From positions 33,241 to 97,240 of the forward strand of contig NZ_CAJRAY010000043.1 of NCBI RefSeq assembly GCF_907165215.1: a stretch of 64,000 bases of DNA, read 5' to 3'. A program made the translations under genes and the position numbers. Each line of letters starts with the position of its first letter. Positions within the stretch are counted from its first letter, which is position 1. The DNA comes from Thermobacillus xylanilyticus. Its GTDB lineage: Bacteria > Bacillota > Bacilli > Paenibacillales > Paenibacillaceae. This document shows, piece by piece, positions 1-8,920 of this stretch. The notes under the pieces are model-generated. The model searched no databases. It worked only from the letters and a program-made list of their open reading frames with translations, and was not told the origin of the DNA.

Positions 1-1
1 C

Positions 2-526
2 GCGGAGGAGCTTGCCGAAGCGCTCGACGCGCCGGACTGGCAGACGCGCTATGCGGCGCTGGAGCGGACGCAGCCGGAGCCCGGCATGCTGCCGTTGCTC
101 GCCAAGGCGCTGCGCGACGACAACGTGTCGGTCCGGCGGCTAGCGGTCGTCTACCTCGGCGATCTTCGTTCGCCGGAGGCGCTGCCCCTGCTGGTGGAGG
201 CGCTGCGCGACCGGTCGCCCGCCGTCCGCCGCACCGCGGGCGACACGCTGTCGGACCTCGGCGACCCCGCCGCGATGCCGGCGATGATCGAGGCGCTGCG
301 CGATCCGAACAAGCTCGTCCGCTGGCGGGCCGCCCGATACTTGTTTGAAATCGGGGACGAATCGGCGCTGCCGGCGCTGCGCGAAGCGGCGGAGGACGAG
401 GAGTTCGAAGTCCGGCTGCAGGCGAAGATGGCGCTCGAGCGGATCGAGCGCGGCGAAGAAGCCGCCGGCACGGTCTGGCAGCAAATGACCGCCGCCCGGC
501 GGGAGCGGTCCGACACGCAGCCATAA
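2..526 (+). CDS. HEAT-repeat protein, C-terminal part (CvfC/virulence factor C-like), 5' truncated by window
   Basis: The reading frame is open from the first bases and 174 codons are visible, so the start lies outside the window. The protein is a run of about four HEAT-like (PBS-lyase type) helical pairs, with repeated motifs of the type LPLLxxALRDxxxxVRRxA. It ends in a charged tail containing WQQMTAARRE. This matches what I know of the C-terminal half of the Firmicutes 'conserved virulence factor C' family, in which an NFU-like N-terminal domain precedes HEAT repeats; that N-terminal domain cannot be seen here. Such repeats usually serve protein-protein contacts. A GC-rich hairpin follows the stop. 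The family is fairly secure; the CvfC assignment is less so. Confidence 0.75.
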   Translation, partial: AEELAEALDAPDWQTRYAALERTQPEPGMLPLLAKALRDDNVSVRRLAVVYLGDLRSPEALPLLVEALRDRSPAVRRTAGDTLSDLGDPAAMPAMIEALRDPNKLVRWRAARYLFEIGDESALPALREAAEDEEFEVRLQAKMALERIERGEEAAGTVWQQMTAARRERSDTQP

Positions 527-572
527 CGAACGGGGGCGGCCCGCGGCTGCCGCGCCGCCCGCCGAACAACGC

Positions 573-616
573 GAAGACCCGGCCGGGCCGCCTTGCCGCG
601 CGCCCGCCGGGTCTTC
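573..616. terminator. Hairpin terminator between convergent genes
   Basis: Perfect 11-bp stem (GAAGACCCGGC at 573-583 pairing with GCCGGGTCTTC at 606-616) in the gap between the HEAT-repeat gene and the convergent beta-helix gene. The downstream T-tract is poor on both strands, so it may act on both only weakly. Confidence 0.6.
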
Positions 617-644
617 TTCATGCCCCCGTCACCTGGGCATCACA

Positions 645-2780
645 TTATTTCGTCAACTCCTGATTGCCGGACTGCACGTCGTCAGCCTTCAGGAACAGCT
701 TCGCGTTGTACAGCGTGTTGTCCTTCACGATATACGGCGGAGCGCCGACTCCCGCGTAGATCGTCGATATGCCCCTCGCCGCGATATTCGCCTCGATGAC
801 ATTGTTCTGGATGACCGCCTTGAGCACATCGGCCGGGTCGTTCCGCTGCCAGTAGTCGTTGATCTTCACGAGCTCGAGTTCCGCACGTTTGAGCGCGTTC
901 GCTTTTACCGTATTGTTCTCGAACACGAACGATTTCGCCGCTCCCACGAAGACGCCGTGGCTGTCGCCGTCGAGGATGACGGACGAATTCCGGATCGTCA
1001 CGTCCGAGCCCGGATCATAGATGGCGAGCGGAACGATCGGCGACTTGAACGTGCAGTTCTCGAACACGTATGTTCCGGGGGCCGAAATCGCCAGCTCGCG
1101 CTTGTTCTCCGGCGCGCTTTCAAAATAGCACCCGTTGTACGTTCCGCGCGGCAGCGTGCCGCCGCTGTGGCCGACCACCCGCAGGTTCGTGAACTCATTG
1201 CCCGTCGTGTTGCCGGCGTTGATCACACCGAGCCGCGATTCGCCGATAATCGTCATGTTCGTGACGCGGATCGGATTCACCCAGATGCCGAACCCGCTGT
1301 CCGCCCGCTTCGTATGCACCATCGTGACATTCTTGACTTCCACGCCGAACGGCCGGCTGCTGCTGATGGTGAACGACGAATCCGTAAATTTCATGCCGTC
1401 GATGGTCACATTCGGCCCTTCGATGAAGGTGTACGAATCGTTCATCTGGTTGCCGACGAGCGTTACATCGTGATAAATCACAAGCCGCGTGCCGTCGAAA
1501 TGGTTGTTCTTGACGAGCGCGCCCGTGAACGGCGACGACACCGCCAGCCCGATCTTGCCCCGCGACGCAAGATGGTTGCCTTCCACAACCGCGTTGTTGC
1601 CATCGTACAGGATGACGTCATAGGCGGCATTGTTATAGAACTCGTTGTTCCGGATTTGAATGTTCGTATTGAGAAAACCGTTCTCGCCGTAACCGCCTTC
1701 GACATCGATGCCGGACTGGGGCGCAACCCCGTTAATGTCGTGAATGACGTTATGCTCGATCACCACATTGTCCGCTCCGCCGATCGTGATGCCCTGGCGG
1801 CGGTTGTGATGCAGTTCCGAATTTCGGACGATGACGTTCTCCGACGGCACCCTCGACCAGACCTCGATGTACGAGCCGTTGCTGTCGGCCCGCTCGAACA
1901 CCAGATGGAACGATGCCGCTCCGGCGGGGATTTGGATCCGTTGCCGCACCTTCGCGTTCAGCTTCGGGCCGATCAGGTTGCCGTCCGCATCATAGAAATA
2001 AAGTTCGAAATCGGCGGGCAGGTTGATGTTGTTCGACAGTTCGAAGTAGGGGTCTGTTTTGAACCTCTCGTGGTTCAGCGGCACCGGCGTAATCGTCCGG
2101 ATCCGCCCTTCGGCTGCCGTCGGCTTGCCGTCCGAATCGAAGGCGCCGGGGACGAAACTGCTCCCATACAGGTCCCTCACCATCTGGCCGCTGCCGCCGA
2201 TCACGATCCCGTCTCCGGTGAAGTTGTACACCTCGACGCCCTCAATCGTCAGATTGCGCGCGCCAAGCGCCACAATGCCGTAGCCGCCCTCGTGCGTGCC
2301 GGACGAGTACGGGTGATCCTTGCGGCTGTAATCGTGCTGGTCCCGGTCGCCGACAAACTTTCCGCCTCTGATCGTCACATTGTTCACGCCACGGCCGATG
2401 TAAAGCAGTTCGTAGATTTCGGAGTCATTCGGTTCCTTTACCAGTTCGGCGCCGTCTTCGAGCACGAACGTCATGTCCGGCACCATGTTGATCCGCGCGT
2501 CCGGGCCGGGCTGCCCTTTCGCGCTCTTCTTGATCATGTAGGTCCCGGGTGGAACGATGAATGTCGTATATCCTTGATCATGCGCCCACTGGAGCGCATC
2601 GTTGAATCCTTTCGTCGTCTCTTCCGGATGCGTGCCATCCGTATGGATGTCGAATTTGCCGGGCACCAGCCGATAGACGGAATCTTCCGTCTGCGCGGAC
2701 GTCGAGCCGTCCGCCGTGACTGATGCAGCGGCGAAGATCAGCACAGCTGCCAGCAGCAATCTGCCGACCAATCGCCTCAT
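645..2780 (-). CDS. Secreted right-handed parallel beta-helix (pectate-lyase superfamily) protein
   Basis: 711 residues. The N-terminus MRRLVGRLLLAAVLIFAA is a Sec signal peptide. Around residues 40-110 there is a segment typical of the pectate_lyase_3 start of beta-helix enzymes (asking for a day-by-day 'FNDALQWAHDQGYTTFIVPPGTY'-like strand, shortened here: FIVPPGTYMI). It is followed by many short parallel strands of the type NVTIxGxxF, VVIEHNVIHDI and AVVEGNHL, i.e. a long beta-helix. A strand-rich insert at about residues 220-320 (AEGRIRTITP to EVWSRVPSEN) interrupts the helix and may be a carbohydrate-binding module. The start at 2780 was chosen over upstream in-frame codons because AAGGAG lies just upstream and it begins the signal peptide. 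It probably acts on or binds an extracellular polysaccharide; no catalytic residues could be assigned. Confidence 0.75.
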   Translation of the reverse strand: MRRLVGRLLLAAVLIFAAASVTADGSTSAQTEDSVYRLVPGKFDIHTDGTHPEETTKGFNDALQWAHDQGYTTFIVPPGTYMIKKSAKGQPGPDARINMVPDMTFVLEDGAELVKEPNDSEIYELLYIGRGVNNVTIRGGKFVGDRDQHDYSRKDHPYSSGTHEGGYGIVALGARNLTIEGVEVYNFTGDGIVIGGSGQMVRDLYGSSFVPGAFDSDGKPTAAEGRIRTITPVPLNHERFKTDPYFELSNNINLPADFELYFYDADGNLIGPKLNAKVRQRIQIPAGAASFHLVFERADSNGSYIEVWSRVPSENVIVRNSELHHNRRQGITIGGADNVVIEHNVIHDINGVAPQSGIDVEGGYGENGFLNTNIQIRNNEFYNNAAYDVILYDGNNAVVEGNHLASRGKIGLAVSSPFTGALVKNNHFDGTRLVIYHDVTLVGNQMNDSYTFIEGPNVTIDGMKFTDSSFTISSSRPFGVEVKNVTMVHTKRADSGFGIWVNPIRVTNMTIIGESRLGVINAGNTTGNEFTNLRVVGHSGGTLPRGTYNGCYFESAPENKRELAISAPGTYVFENCTFKSPIVPLAIYDPGSDVTIRNSSVILDGDSHGVFVGAAKSFVFENNTVKANALKRAELELVKINDYWQRNDPADVLKAVIQNNVIEANIAARGISTIYAGVGAPPYIVKDNTLYNAKLFLKADDVQSGNQELTK

Positions 2781-2924
2781 CGCGATCACTCCTTCCTCGC
2801 CCCGTTTCAGTATATTGCGATTTGCGGGACAAGGAATGGGTATATCGCACGGTTCTTCTAAAAATAGGCAGACAAGCCCCTGATTCGCGCCTAATCGACA
2901 CATACCGCGCGAGGCGGTTTCCCG

Positions 2925-3737
2925 TCACGCGAGCCTCGGTCTTGCCGGATTGCAGCCCGGTTCGGGAACGAGGCCGTAAGCGGCCAGTTTCGTCAGATAG
3001 TAGCACTCCTCGCGGAACATGTGGTCCGGCATGAGCGGATGAATCCGGTCCAGGAGCTTCGGTCCGATCTGCAGCTCCTCGATCTCCTGCAGGAAGCGCA
3101 TGAACAGCTTCATCTCAAGGTCGATGTCGGAATGGAATTTCTGGAAGGCGGGGAACGTCCGGAGCGAAGTCCGCAGATATCCCGCCATTTCAACCGCTTT
3201 CAGGAAAAACGCGCCGAACTCCTGCTGGAACGCCCGGCTTTTCTCGATCCAGCGCCGCTCGACGGGGTCCATGTCAAAGGACAGCTCAGCCGCATGGCCG
3301 ATCGCATCCTGCAGCCAGACCATGTCGTAGTGCAGCGGATGCTGGCGCGGCACCGGGCGCCCGGCCAGCAATTCTTCGAGAATGTGCTCGTATTCCTCCA
3401 GTTCGTTCACCATATGGTTCAGGAAGGTCGGCGTGAACAGCAGGTCGACCTTGCCGAGCAGCAGCCGCTCGAGCAGGCTGAGCTTGAATTGCTTGAGCTC
3501 CCGGGTCGCATCCATCGCCTCCCGGTTCAGCGCCGCCAGCCGCGCCTCCGCATCCTGCATCCGGGCGGCCGCCAGCAGCGCGTCGAACCGCGAAATGAAC
3601 GATTCCGCCTGCCGTACGTCATCCTTCTCGGCCGGCGACAGCGCCATCAGGATGAATCGGGCGTGGTCTCCCAGTATCTGCAGCCAGAACCGATGTTCGA
3701 ACAGCGGCCCTTCCTCTGCAAGGCTCGCCATGTTCAT
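2925..3737 (-). CDS. DUF2935 family helical-bundle protein
   Basis: 270 residues, all helical, with no signal peptide. It has the duplicated architecture of DUF2935, a ferritin-like family common in Bacillus and Paenibacillus. The first half starts LFEHRFWLQILGDHARFI and the second half contains DMVWLQDAIGHAAEL and a later FHSDIDLEMKLFMRFLQEIEE. Recurrent His/Glu/Asp spacings (HRFW..DHARF; YEHILEE; GHAAEL; HSDID) are compatible with a di-metal site, but function is unknown for the family. AAAGGAG lies about 11 nt before ATG 3737. The beta-helix gene follows on the same strand 144 nt downstream with its own ribosome binding site, so co-transcription is possible. Confidence 0.8.
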   Translation of the reverse strand: MNMASLAEEGPLFEHRFWLQILGDHARFILMALSPAEKDDVRQAESFISRFDALLAAARMQDAEARLAALNREAMDATRELKQFKLSLLERLLLGKVDLLFTPTFLNHMVNELEEYEHILEELLAGRPVPRQHPLHYDMVWLQDAIGHAAELSFDMDPVERRWIEKSRAFQQEFGAFFLKAVEMAGYLRTSLRTFPAFQKFHSDIDLEMKLFMRFLQEIEELQIGPKLLDRIHPLMPDHMFREECYYLTKLAAYGLVPEPGCNPARPRLA

Positions 3738-3826
3738 GGACTTCTCCGCTCCTTTCCGGCTTCATGCTAACCGTAAGGAGTATATGCCCGCGGGCGGGCC
3801 GCCAGAACGAAGGCAAGCTCCGCTGC

Positions 3827-4948
3827 CTACCGGATCAGCGACACTTCGACCAGCACGGCCCCGTCATCCCCGAACGGCAAGATGGATGCCTCGTACGCGC
3901 GGATGCCGGCCGCTTTGATTTCCGCCGCCGCCTTCTGAAGATCGGTCCGCACGGCGTCGCCGCGCAAATAACGCACCTTGAAGCCGTCCGCGCCGGATGC
4001 CGCCGCTTCCTCCATCTTGCGCCTGAGCTCGTCCGCCGTCGCCGCCGTATGCTCCGGACGCAGCCATTTCCAGCCGAGCGCCGCTTCCAGCGACTCGTAG
4101 AAGCCCGCCCGCGCCGGATCGGTCTGCTTCGCTTCCCTGACCGCCGCCTCATACGGGGTGTCCGCGCGCGGATATTCCCGCGTCCAGGTGTGGTCCTTGC
4201 GCATCTCTTCATCCGTCTTCAGGTAATAGTCGTAGGACACCGCGCCGCCCCGGTCCGGCACCGGGTCGTCCCAGGTCACGTCCAGGTGGTACCACCGGCC
4301 GCCCACGCGCACGAGATTCCAGGCATGGTCGCTTTCGGGAACGGCCCCTTCCACAATCCGCGCAGGGATGCCCGCCGCGTTGAACATTTTGTAGGCGAGC
4401 AGCGCATAGCCTTGGCAGACGGCCTTGCCGGTCCGCAGCGCTTCGTATGCGGTGTAGCGGTTCAGCCCGACGTCGTAGGCCAGACGCAGCACGATCCAGT
4501 CGTGAATCACCTTCACCCGCTGATGGTCGTTCATTTCGGGCGTGATGAGCCGGTCGAGCACTTCCCGCACCTGCCGGTCCACTTCCGCCGTCTGCGCAAG
4601 CGTCTCCCGGTAATTCAGCGTCAGCCGGATGTGCGACCGCCCGCTGAGCTTGCGGATCGAGTAGAAGTAGGAATCCACGATGTACGACGTGTAATCGTCC
4701 CGCTTCAGCGCGTCCATGATGACGTCCTTGATGCGGCCCGACAGTTCCTGGCCGTCGCCGGTATAGTCGATCTGCACGGACTCCCGGCGCTCAAGCAGCG
4801 CGGCGGCGACGGCGGTCTCCAGCTGGTGCAGGTCGGCTGCCGCCTCGGCAGCGGCGGCCGGCCCGGGACGGAGGCCGACCGTCAGCAGAGACCATATGGC
4901 GATCGCGCAGATGGCAATACGGAATGACGTGCTGCGGTTCACTGGCAT
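3827..4948 (-). CDS. Secreted transglutaminase-like (Transglut_core) protein
   Basis: 373 residues beginning MPVNRSTSFR, followed by a hydrophobic signal segment. The central domain is a papain-like transglutaminase core with a visible triad: Cys178 (in AVCQGYA), His208 (in SDHAWN) and Asp223 (in HLDVTWDDP). The context VCQGYALL..HAWNLV..YHLDVTWDD is the classic signature of microbial transglutaminase/peptidase-like proteins. The C-terminal 60 residues after the core are basic and may hold a small DUF. The start at 4948 is preferred over an upstream ATG at 4975 because GGAGG lies 6-10 nt before it and nothing resembling one precedes 4975. Likely role: amide cleavage or crosslinking in the envelope; substrate unknown. 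Probably monocistronic. Confidence 0.8.
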   Translation of the reverse strand: MPVNRSTSFRIAICAIAIWSLLTVGLRPGPAAAAEAAADLHQLETAVAAALLERRESVQIDYTGDGQELSGRIKDVIMDALKRDDYTSYIVDSYFYSIRKLSGRSHIRLTLNYRETLAQTAEVDRQVREVLDRLITPEMNDHQRVKVIHDWIVLRLAYDVGLNRYTAYEALRTGKAVCQGYALLAYKMFNAAGIPARIVEGAVPESDHAWNLVRVGGRWYHLDVTWDDPVPDRGGAVSYDYYLKTDEEMRKDHTWTREYPRADTPYEAAVREAKQTDPARAGFYESLEAALGWKWLRPEHTAATADELRRKMEEAAASGADGFKVRYLRGDAVRTDLQKAAAEIKAAGIRAYEASILPFGDDGAVLVEVSLIR

Positions 4949-5044
4949 GACCCTCCGGGAAATGGCGTTTGGCATTTTGGCCCAAGTATAACCATAACGG
5001 CCGGACCTTAAGCCCCCGCCTTCACGCCTTCCGTTCCCGCAACT

Positions 5045-5461
5045 TCACGCCTGCGGACCGAAGAACCGCCGGATCTCGCGCTCTGCGCTCTCGTCGGAAT
5101 CGGAACCGTGGATGACGTTCGCTTCGACCGACCTCGCGTAGTCGCCGCGGATCGTGCCGGGCGCGGCATTCGCAGGATTCGTCGCGCCGATCATCGCCCG
5201 GGCCAGCTGCACGGCCCCCTCCCCTTCGAGAATCATCGCGAAGACCGGGCCGGACGTAATATAGTCGACCAACTCTCCGAAGAACGGCTTGCCCTTGTGC
5301 TGGGCGTAATGCTCCTCCGCCGTCTCCCTGCTGATGCGCATCATCCGCGCTTCCGCCAGCTTAAACCCGCGGCGTTCGAAGCGCGACACAATCTCGCCGA
5401 CCAGCCCTCTCTCCACGCCGTCCGGCTTGATCATGACGAATGTCCGCTTGCCGTTTTCCAT
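5045..5461 (-). CDS. ndk: Nucleoside diphosphate kinase
   Basis: 138 residues, the normal length for the family. It transfers the gamma phosphate of ATP to nucleoside diphosphates through a phosphohistidine. Visible signatures are [17 protein letters not shown] at the N-terminus, the [18 protein letters not shown] loop, and the active-site segment NVIHGSDS with the catalytic His118. The start at 5461 follows AAGGAGG with about 9 nt spacing; the longer in-frame ATG at 5506 would add 15 residues not typical of the family. It is a housekeeping cytosolic enzyme, probably expressed alone. Confidence 0.97.
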   Translation of the reverse strand: MENGKRTFVMIKPDGVERGLVGEIVSRFERRGFKLAEARMMRISRETAEEHYAQHKGKPFFGELVDYITSGPVFAMILEGEGAVQLARAMIGATNPANAAPGTIRGDYARSVEANVIHGSDSDESAEREIRRFFGPQA

Positions 5462-5660
5462 GACGCATGCCCTCCTTCGCCGATTTAATTTCCCCATTAT
5501 AGGCATCTTCTTCAGCGAAGGATGTGATTCCGCTCACGGCATCAAATGGATCCAGTTTAACTTCGCTTGCGTGCATTGAGCTTCCGGACCGGCCATCCCA
5601 TAATGAAAGGGGATACAACATCTCAACAAACATCATCTCAACAAACGGAGGGATGGCTGG

Positions 5661-6710
5661 TTGAACACGAATGCAACGTTCCGCGTCGCCTTCATCGGAT
5701 GCGGCAAGCGCGCCCACGAGCACGCCCACGGTGTCAAGGCCGACGGCCGGCTTGAGGTCGTCGCGCTGGCCGACATTTCGGAGGATTCGGCCAATGCCCT
5801 GAACGAAGCCTTCGGATTCGGCGCCGCCGTTTATACGGATTACCGGCGGATGCTGGACGAGGTGAAACCCGATATCGCCATCATCTGTCTCTGGACGCCG
5901 CTGCATCTGCCGGTGTTCCGGGACTGCGCGGAGGCGGGCGTCCGGGCCGTGCTGTCCGAGAAGCCGATGGCGCCCGGATGGGGCGAATGTCTCGAGATGG
6001 CCCGCATCGCAGAGGAGACCGGCTGCCAGCTGACGTTCTCCCTGCAGCGCCGGTTCGCGCGCGGCAACCAGACGGTGCGCCGGCTCATCCGGGAAGGCCG
6101 GATCGGCCGCGTGGTGCGGATGGATCTGTACTCCCCGCCCAATCTGCTCGACTGCGGCATCCATACGTTCGATCAGGCGATGAGCTTCATGGACGAGACG
6201 CCGGCGAAATGGGTGCTCGGCGCCGTCGACGCCAGCGAGACGCTGAACTGGTTCAATGTGCCGTCCGAATCCGTCGCGGCGGGCCTCGTCGTCTTCCGCA
6301 ACGGCGTGCGGGCGAACATCCAGGCGGGCGGACCCGACATGGACATCTGGGGCGGCGTGCGCGTCATCGGCACGGAAGGATTCCTCGAGGTGATGTGGGA
6401 TGGCGAGATCAAGGGCGGCGCCGTCTACGCCGATCCGTCCTGGAAGCCGGAAGTGGAAGTGACGCCGCATGCCGAGCAGATGGCGGGCTACGTTCGCCAT
6501 GCGGTCGACTGCCTGATCACGGGGGAAGAGCCGGAGGTGTCCTATAAAAAAGCGTTGCGCGCGTCGGAGATCATTTACGCCTTCTACGAGTCGGTGCGGC
6601 GCAACGCGCGGGTGGAACTGCCGCTTGAAGGGGTAACGGACAATCCGTTCATCACCATGCTGCAGGAGGGCCGGTTCACGGCGCCTGCGGAAGGAGGGAA
6701 ATCCTCATGA
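5661..6710 (+). CDS. Gfo/Idh/MocA family NAD(P)-dependent oxidoreductase
   Basis: 349 residues from a TTG start at 5661, which sits 9 nt after GGAGG. The N-terminal Rossmann domain opens FRVAFIGCGKRAHEHAHG. The EKPMAPG motif, whose lysine is catalytic in the family, lies near residue 100, and the C-terminal alpha/beta dimerisation domain carries a GIHTFDQAMSFM-type segment with the conserved histidine region. Such enzymes oxidise or epimerise sugars and inositols; the substrate cannot be read from sequence. The stop overlaps the next start (ATGA), so the pair is translationally coupled to a xylose-isomerase-like protein, a common combination for sugar or inositol oxidation. Confidence 0.9.
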   Translation: MNTNATFRVAFIGCGKRAHEHAHGVKADGRLEVVALADISEDSANALNEAFGFGAAVYTDYRRMLDEVKPDIAIICLWTPLHLPVFRDCAEAGVRAVLSEKPMAPGWGECLEMARIAEETGCQLTFSLQRRFARGNQTVRRLIREGRIGRVVRMDLYSPPNLLDCGIHTFDQAMSFMDETPAKWVLGAVDASETLNWFNVPSESVAAGLVVFRNGVRANIQAGGPDMDIWGGVRVIGTEGFLEVMWDGEIKGGAVYADPSWKPEVEVTPHAEQMAGYVRHAVDCLITGEEPEVSYKKALRASEIIYAFYESVRRNARVELPLEGVTDNPFITMLQEGRFTAPAEGGKSS

Positions 6711-7471
6711 CGCGGCCGAAGCTGGGACTGATCGGCATCATCCACGAAGAGGCGAACCAGGATTTCTGGGGCACCATGGAACGCATCGCGGCGATCGGCT
6801 ACGAGGGGATCGAGGGCGGCGCGAAGCTGCTCGAAGGCGATGCGAAGGCGAATGTCGCCCGGTTCCGCTCGCTCGGGCTGCAGGTGGCGACGCACAGCGT
6901 AAGCAAGGATCTGCTCGCGGACGGGAAGGAGCTGGACCGCATTATCCGGGAGGCTCATCTGATGGAGACGAAGGACGTCACGCTGTGGTGGGCGCCCGCC
7001 GATTCGCGCGATCAGCTGCTGCGCGACGCGGAGCTGTACAACGCGGCCGGCGCGCGGCTGGCCGCCGAAGGCCTCAGGTTCTGCTACCATAACCACGCCC
7101 ACGAGTTCAGGAACACGTTCAACGGCGTGTATGCCCTGGATATTCTGGCGGAGCATACCGATCCGAAGGCGGTTTATTTCCGCCTGGACGTCGCGTGGAT
7201 CACGCTCGGCGGCGCCGACCCGGCGCATATTCTGCGCAAGATGGCGGGCCGCGTGCCGGCGGTTCACCTGAAGGATGTCTACGGCACCGACGAGATCGGC
7301 AAATGGACCGCGCTCGGCACCGGCGTCGTCGACATCCGCGGCTCGATCGAGGCGGCGCGGGAGATCGGCGCCGAGTGGATGACGGTCGAGCAGGACCAGC
7401 TCCGCCACCTGTCCGGGCTCGACACGGCGTGGTTCAGCTATATGTATTTGAAGGAGTCGGAATTGATTTAG
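6707..7471 (+). CDS. Sugar phosphate isomerase/epimerase (AP-endonuclease-2 TIM-barrel family)
   Basis: 254 residues, a full-length xylose isomerase-like TIM barrel (IolE/IolI type). Visible elements are GYEGIEGGAK (the early metal/substrate Glu region), FCYHNHAHEF (conserved His pair), YFRLDVAWITLGGADP (Asp metal ligand) and PAVHLKDVYG with a C-terminal EWMTVEQDQ (Glu ligand). The set is consistent with a divalent metal site. It overlaps the upstream oxidoreductase by 4 nt, and GGAGGGAAATCCTC precedes its ATG. Likely partner in oxidation/isomerisation of a sugar or inositol derivative. An array of 51-bp palindromic repeats starts about 110 nt after the stop. Confidence 0.85.
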   Translation: MTRPKLGLIGIIHEEANQDFWGTMERIAAIGYEGIEGGAKLLEGDAKANVARFRSLGLQVATHSVSKDLLADGKELDRIIREAHLMETKDVTLWWAPADSRDQLLRDAELYNAAGARLAAEGLRFCYHNHAHEFRNTFNGVYALDILAEHTDPKAVYFRLDVAWITLGGADPAHILRKMAGRVPAVHLKDVYGTDEIGKWTALGTGVVDIRGSIEAAREIGAEWMTVEQDQLRHLSGLDTAWFSYMYLKESELI

Positions 7472-7581
7472 TTTTTCGCGAACGTCAGGCGGGTGCGGTG
7501 ATGCGGGAGAACCGCGTTGCTGCGCCCTTTTTTTCAGGTTGGTTTCGCTGGTTGTCGTATCCGCACGCGGTCCATGCACTC

Positions 7582-7912
7582 CTTTAGCGTGGTTTCCACG
7601 TTACTGCTCCCCCGTACGCGGCCCACGCGCCCCTGTAACGCGCTATCCACGTTACAGTTCCTCCGCGCGCGGTCCATGTACCCCTGTAACGTGGTATCCA
7701 CGTTACAGCTCCCTCGCACGCGGCCCACGCGCCCCTGTAACGCGCTATCCACGTTACAACTCCCCCGTACACGGTCCATGCACCCCTGTAATGTGCTATC
7801 CACGTTACAGCTCCTCCGCGCGCGGCCCATGTACCCCTGTAACGTGCTATCCACGTTACAGCACCGCCACGTGCCCACAAAAAGAAGCTGCAGCGCGCCA
7901 TCCACGCCGCAG
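7582..7912. repeat. Tandem array 1: seven 51-bp units, each with a 25-nt palindrome
   Basis: Palindromes start at 7582, 7633, 7684, 7735, 7786, 7837 and 7888, exactly 51 bp apart. The best unit (7684) has an 11-nt arm CTGTAACGTGG, a TAT centre and the perfectly complementary arm CCACGTTACAG. The other internal units differ mainly in the left arm. The last unit uses a CTGCAGCG/CGCCGCAG version. The 26-nt spacers are variants of CTCCTCCGCGCGCGGCCCAT plus GTACCC. The array fills the gap between two convergent genes (isomerase + and GH43 -). Because 51 is a multiple of three, several frames stay open across it; these are not treated as genes. The same element recurs near 37.5 kb and 49.7 kb. Confidence 0.95.
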
Positions 7913-7922
7913 CTCCTGCCAC

Positions 7923-8882
7923 TTACCCGAACACCGGCCTGCCGTCCGCATCCCACGCCAGCTTCCGCACGAACGTGTGCCGGTTCGGATCGTACAGCGG
8001 ATCGCCGACGATCTCCTTATACGTCCGCGCGTGGAACACGAGCAGATCGCCGCCGTCCTCCGCGACGGTGAAACTGTTGTGCCCCGGCCCGTACAGGCCG
8101 CGCGCCTCGTCCGTCGCCAGCACCGGCACCGGCGACTTCGTCCAGACGGACGGGTCCGTGAGATCGGCGTCCTCCGGCGCCTCGAGCAGCCCCATGCAAT
8201 AGTGGTGATCCGTCGCGCTCGCCGAATACGTCACAAACACACGCCCGTTCCGCTTCAACACGGCTGGCCCCTCATTCACGTAGAACCCGATCCGCTCCCA
8301 TTCGTATTCCGGCTTCGTCAGCATGACACCGGGCGCGGCGAGCGTCCACGGATTCGCCATCGGGGCGATGTACAGATTGGAGTTGCCCGCGATCGCGGGA
8401 TCTTTCTGCGCCCAGACGAGATAGCGCGTCCCCCGGTGTTCAAACGTCGTCGCGTCAAGTGAAAAGGTCTCCCACATCGTGCGGATCTGCCCCTTCTCGA
8501 CCCACTCGCCTTCGAGCGGATTCGCCGACGCGTTCTCGAGCACGTACATCCGGTGATCGAACAGCCCGTCATTCGTCTCGGTCGTCCGCGCCGCGGCGAA
8601 ATAGATGTACCATTTGCCGTCGATGTGGTGAATCTCCGGCGCCCAGATGTTCGCGCTCATCGGCCCGGATGGATGCCGCCGCCAGACGACGGCCGGTTCG
8701 GCCGACGCCAGCCCGGCAATCGTGCGCGCCCGGCGCACTTCGATCCGGTCATATTCGGGCACGGACGCCGTGAAGTAGTACCAACCGTCCGAATGCCGGT
8801 ACACCCACGGATCGGCCCGCTGCAGAATGAGCGGCTGAACGCCCGACGTATCCGCAATTCCGGTTCCGACAGTATGATCCAT
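7923..8882 (-). CDS. GH43 family glycosidase, cytoplasmic (exo-alpha-L-arabinofuranosidase-like)
   Basis: 319 residues, a single five-bladed beta-propeller domain with no signal peptide. Family 43 catalytic signatures are visible: the general base Asp in QRADPWVYRHSDGWYYF, the pKa-modulating Asp region around IWAPEIHHIDGKWYIYF, and the general acid Glu in YVNEGPAVLKRNG. The GPGHNSF segment near residue 265 is also typical. It is the last gene of an apparent operon running from 13828: binding protein, two permeases, lipoprotein GH43, this gene. Position and lack of export suggest that it trims imported arabino-oligosaccharides. The start follows a purine-rich GGGAGAGGGAG. The subfamily and exact substrate were not determined. 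Confidence 0.87.
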   Translation of the reverse strand: MDHTVGTGIADTSGVQPLILQRADPWVYRHSDGWYYFTASVPEYDRIEVRRARTIAGLASAEPAVVWRRHPSGPMSANIWAPEIHHIDGKWYIYFAAARTTETNDGLFDHRMYVLENASANPLEGEWVEKGQIRTMWETFSLDATTFEHRGTRYLVWAQKDPAIAGNSNLYIAPMANPWTLAAPGVMLTKPEYEWERIGFYVNEGPAVLKRNGRVFVTYSASATDHHYCMGLLEAPEDADLTDPSVWTKSPVPVLATDEARGLYGPGHNSFTVAEDGGDLLVFHARTYKEIVGDPLYDPNRHTFVRKLAWDADGRPVFG

Positions 8883-8920
8883 CGCTCTCTCCCTCTCCCT
8901 TGTTCATGTAAAATGCCATT

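Noticed and set aside
957-2723. 588-codon plus-strand frame opposite the beta-helix gene
   Set aside because: Composition of a shadow frame (Val/Arg/His/Asp rich), no start context, and the minus-strand product has a signal peptide and beta-helix motifs.
7582-7912. CRISPR array
   Set aside because: Both repeat and spacer are repeated and the period is fixed; spacers within each array are near identical. No cas genes are seen.
7539-8462. Frames translating arrays 1 to 3 as repeat proteins (motifs such as NVVSTLQ)
   Set aside because: The 51-bp period keeps several frames open on both strands at once, with no ribosome site; the DNA palindrome, not a peptide, is conserved.
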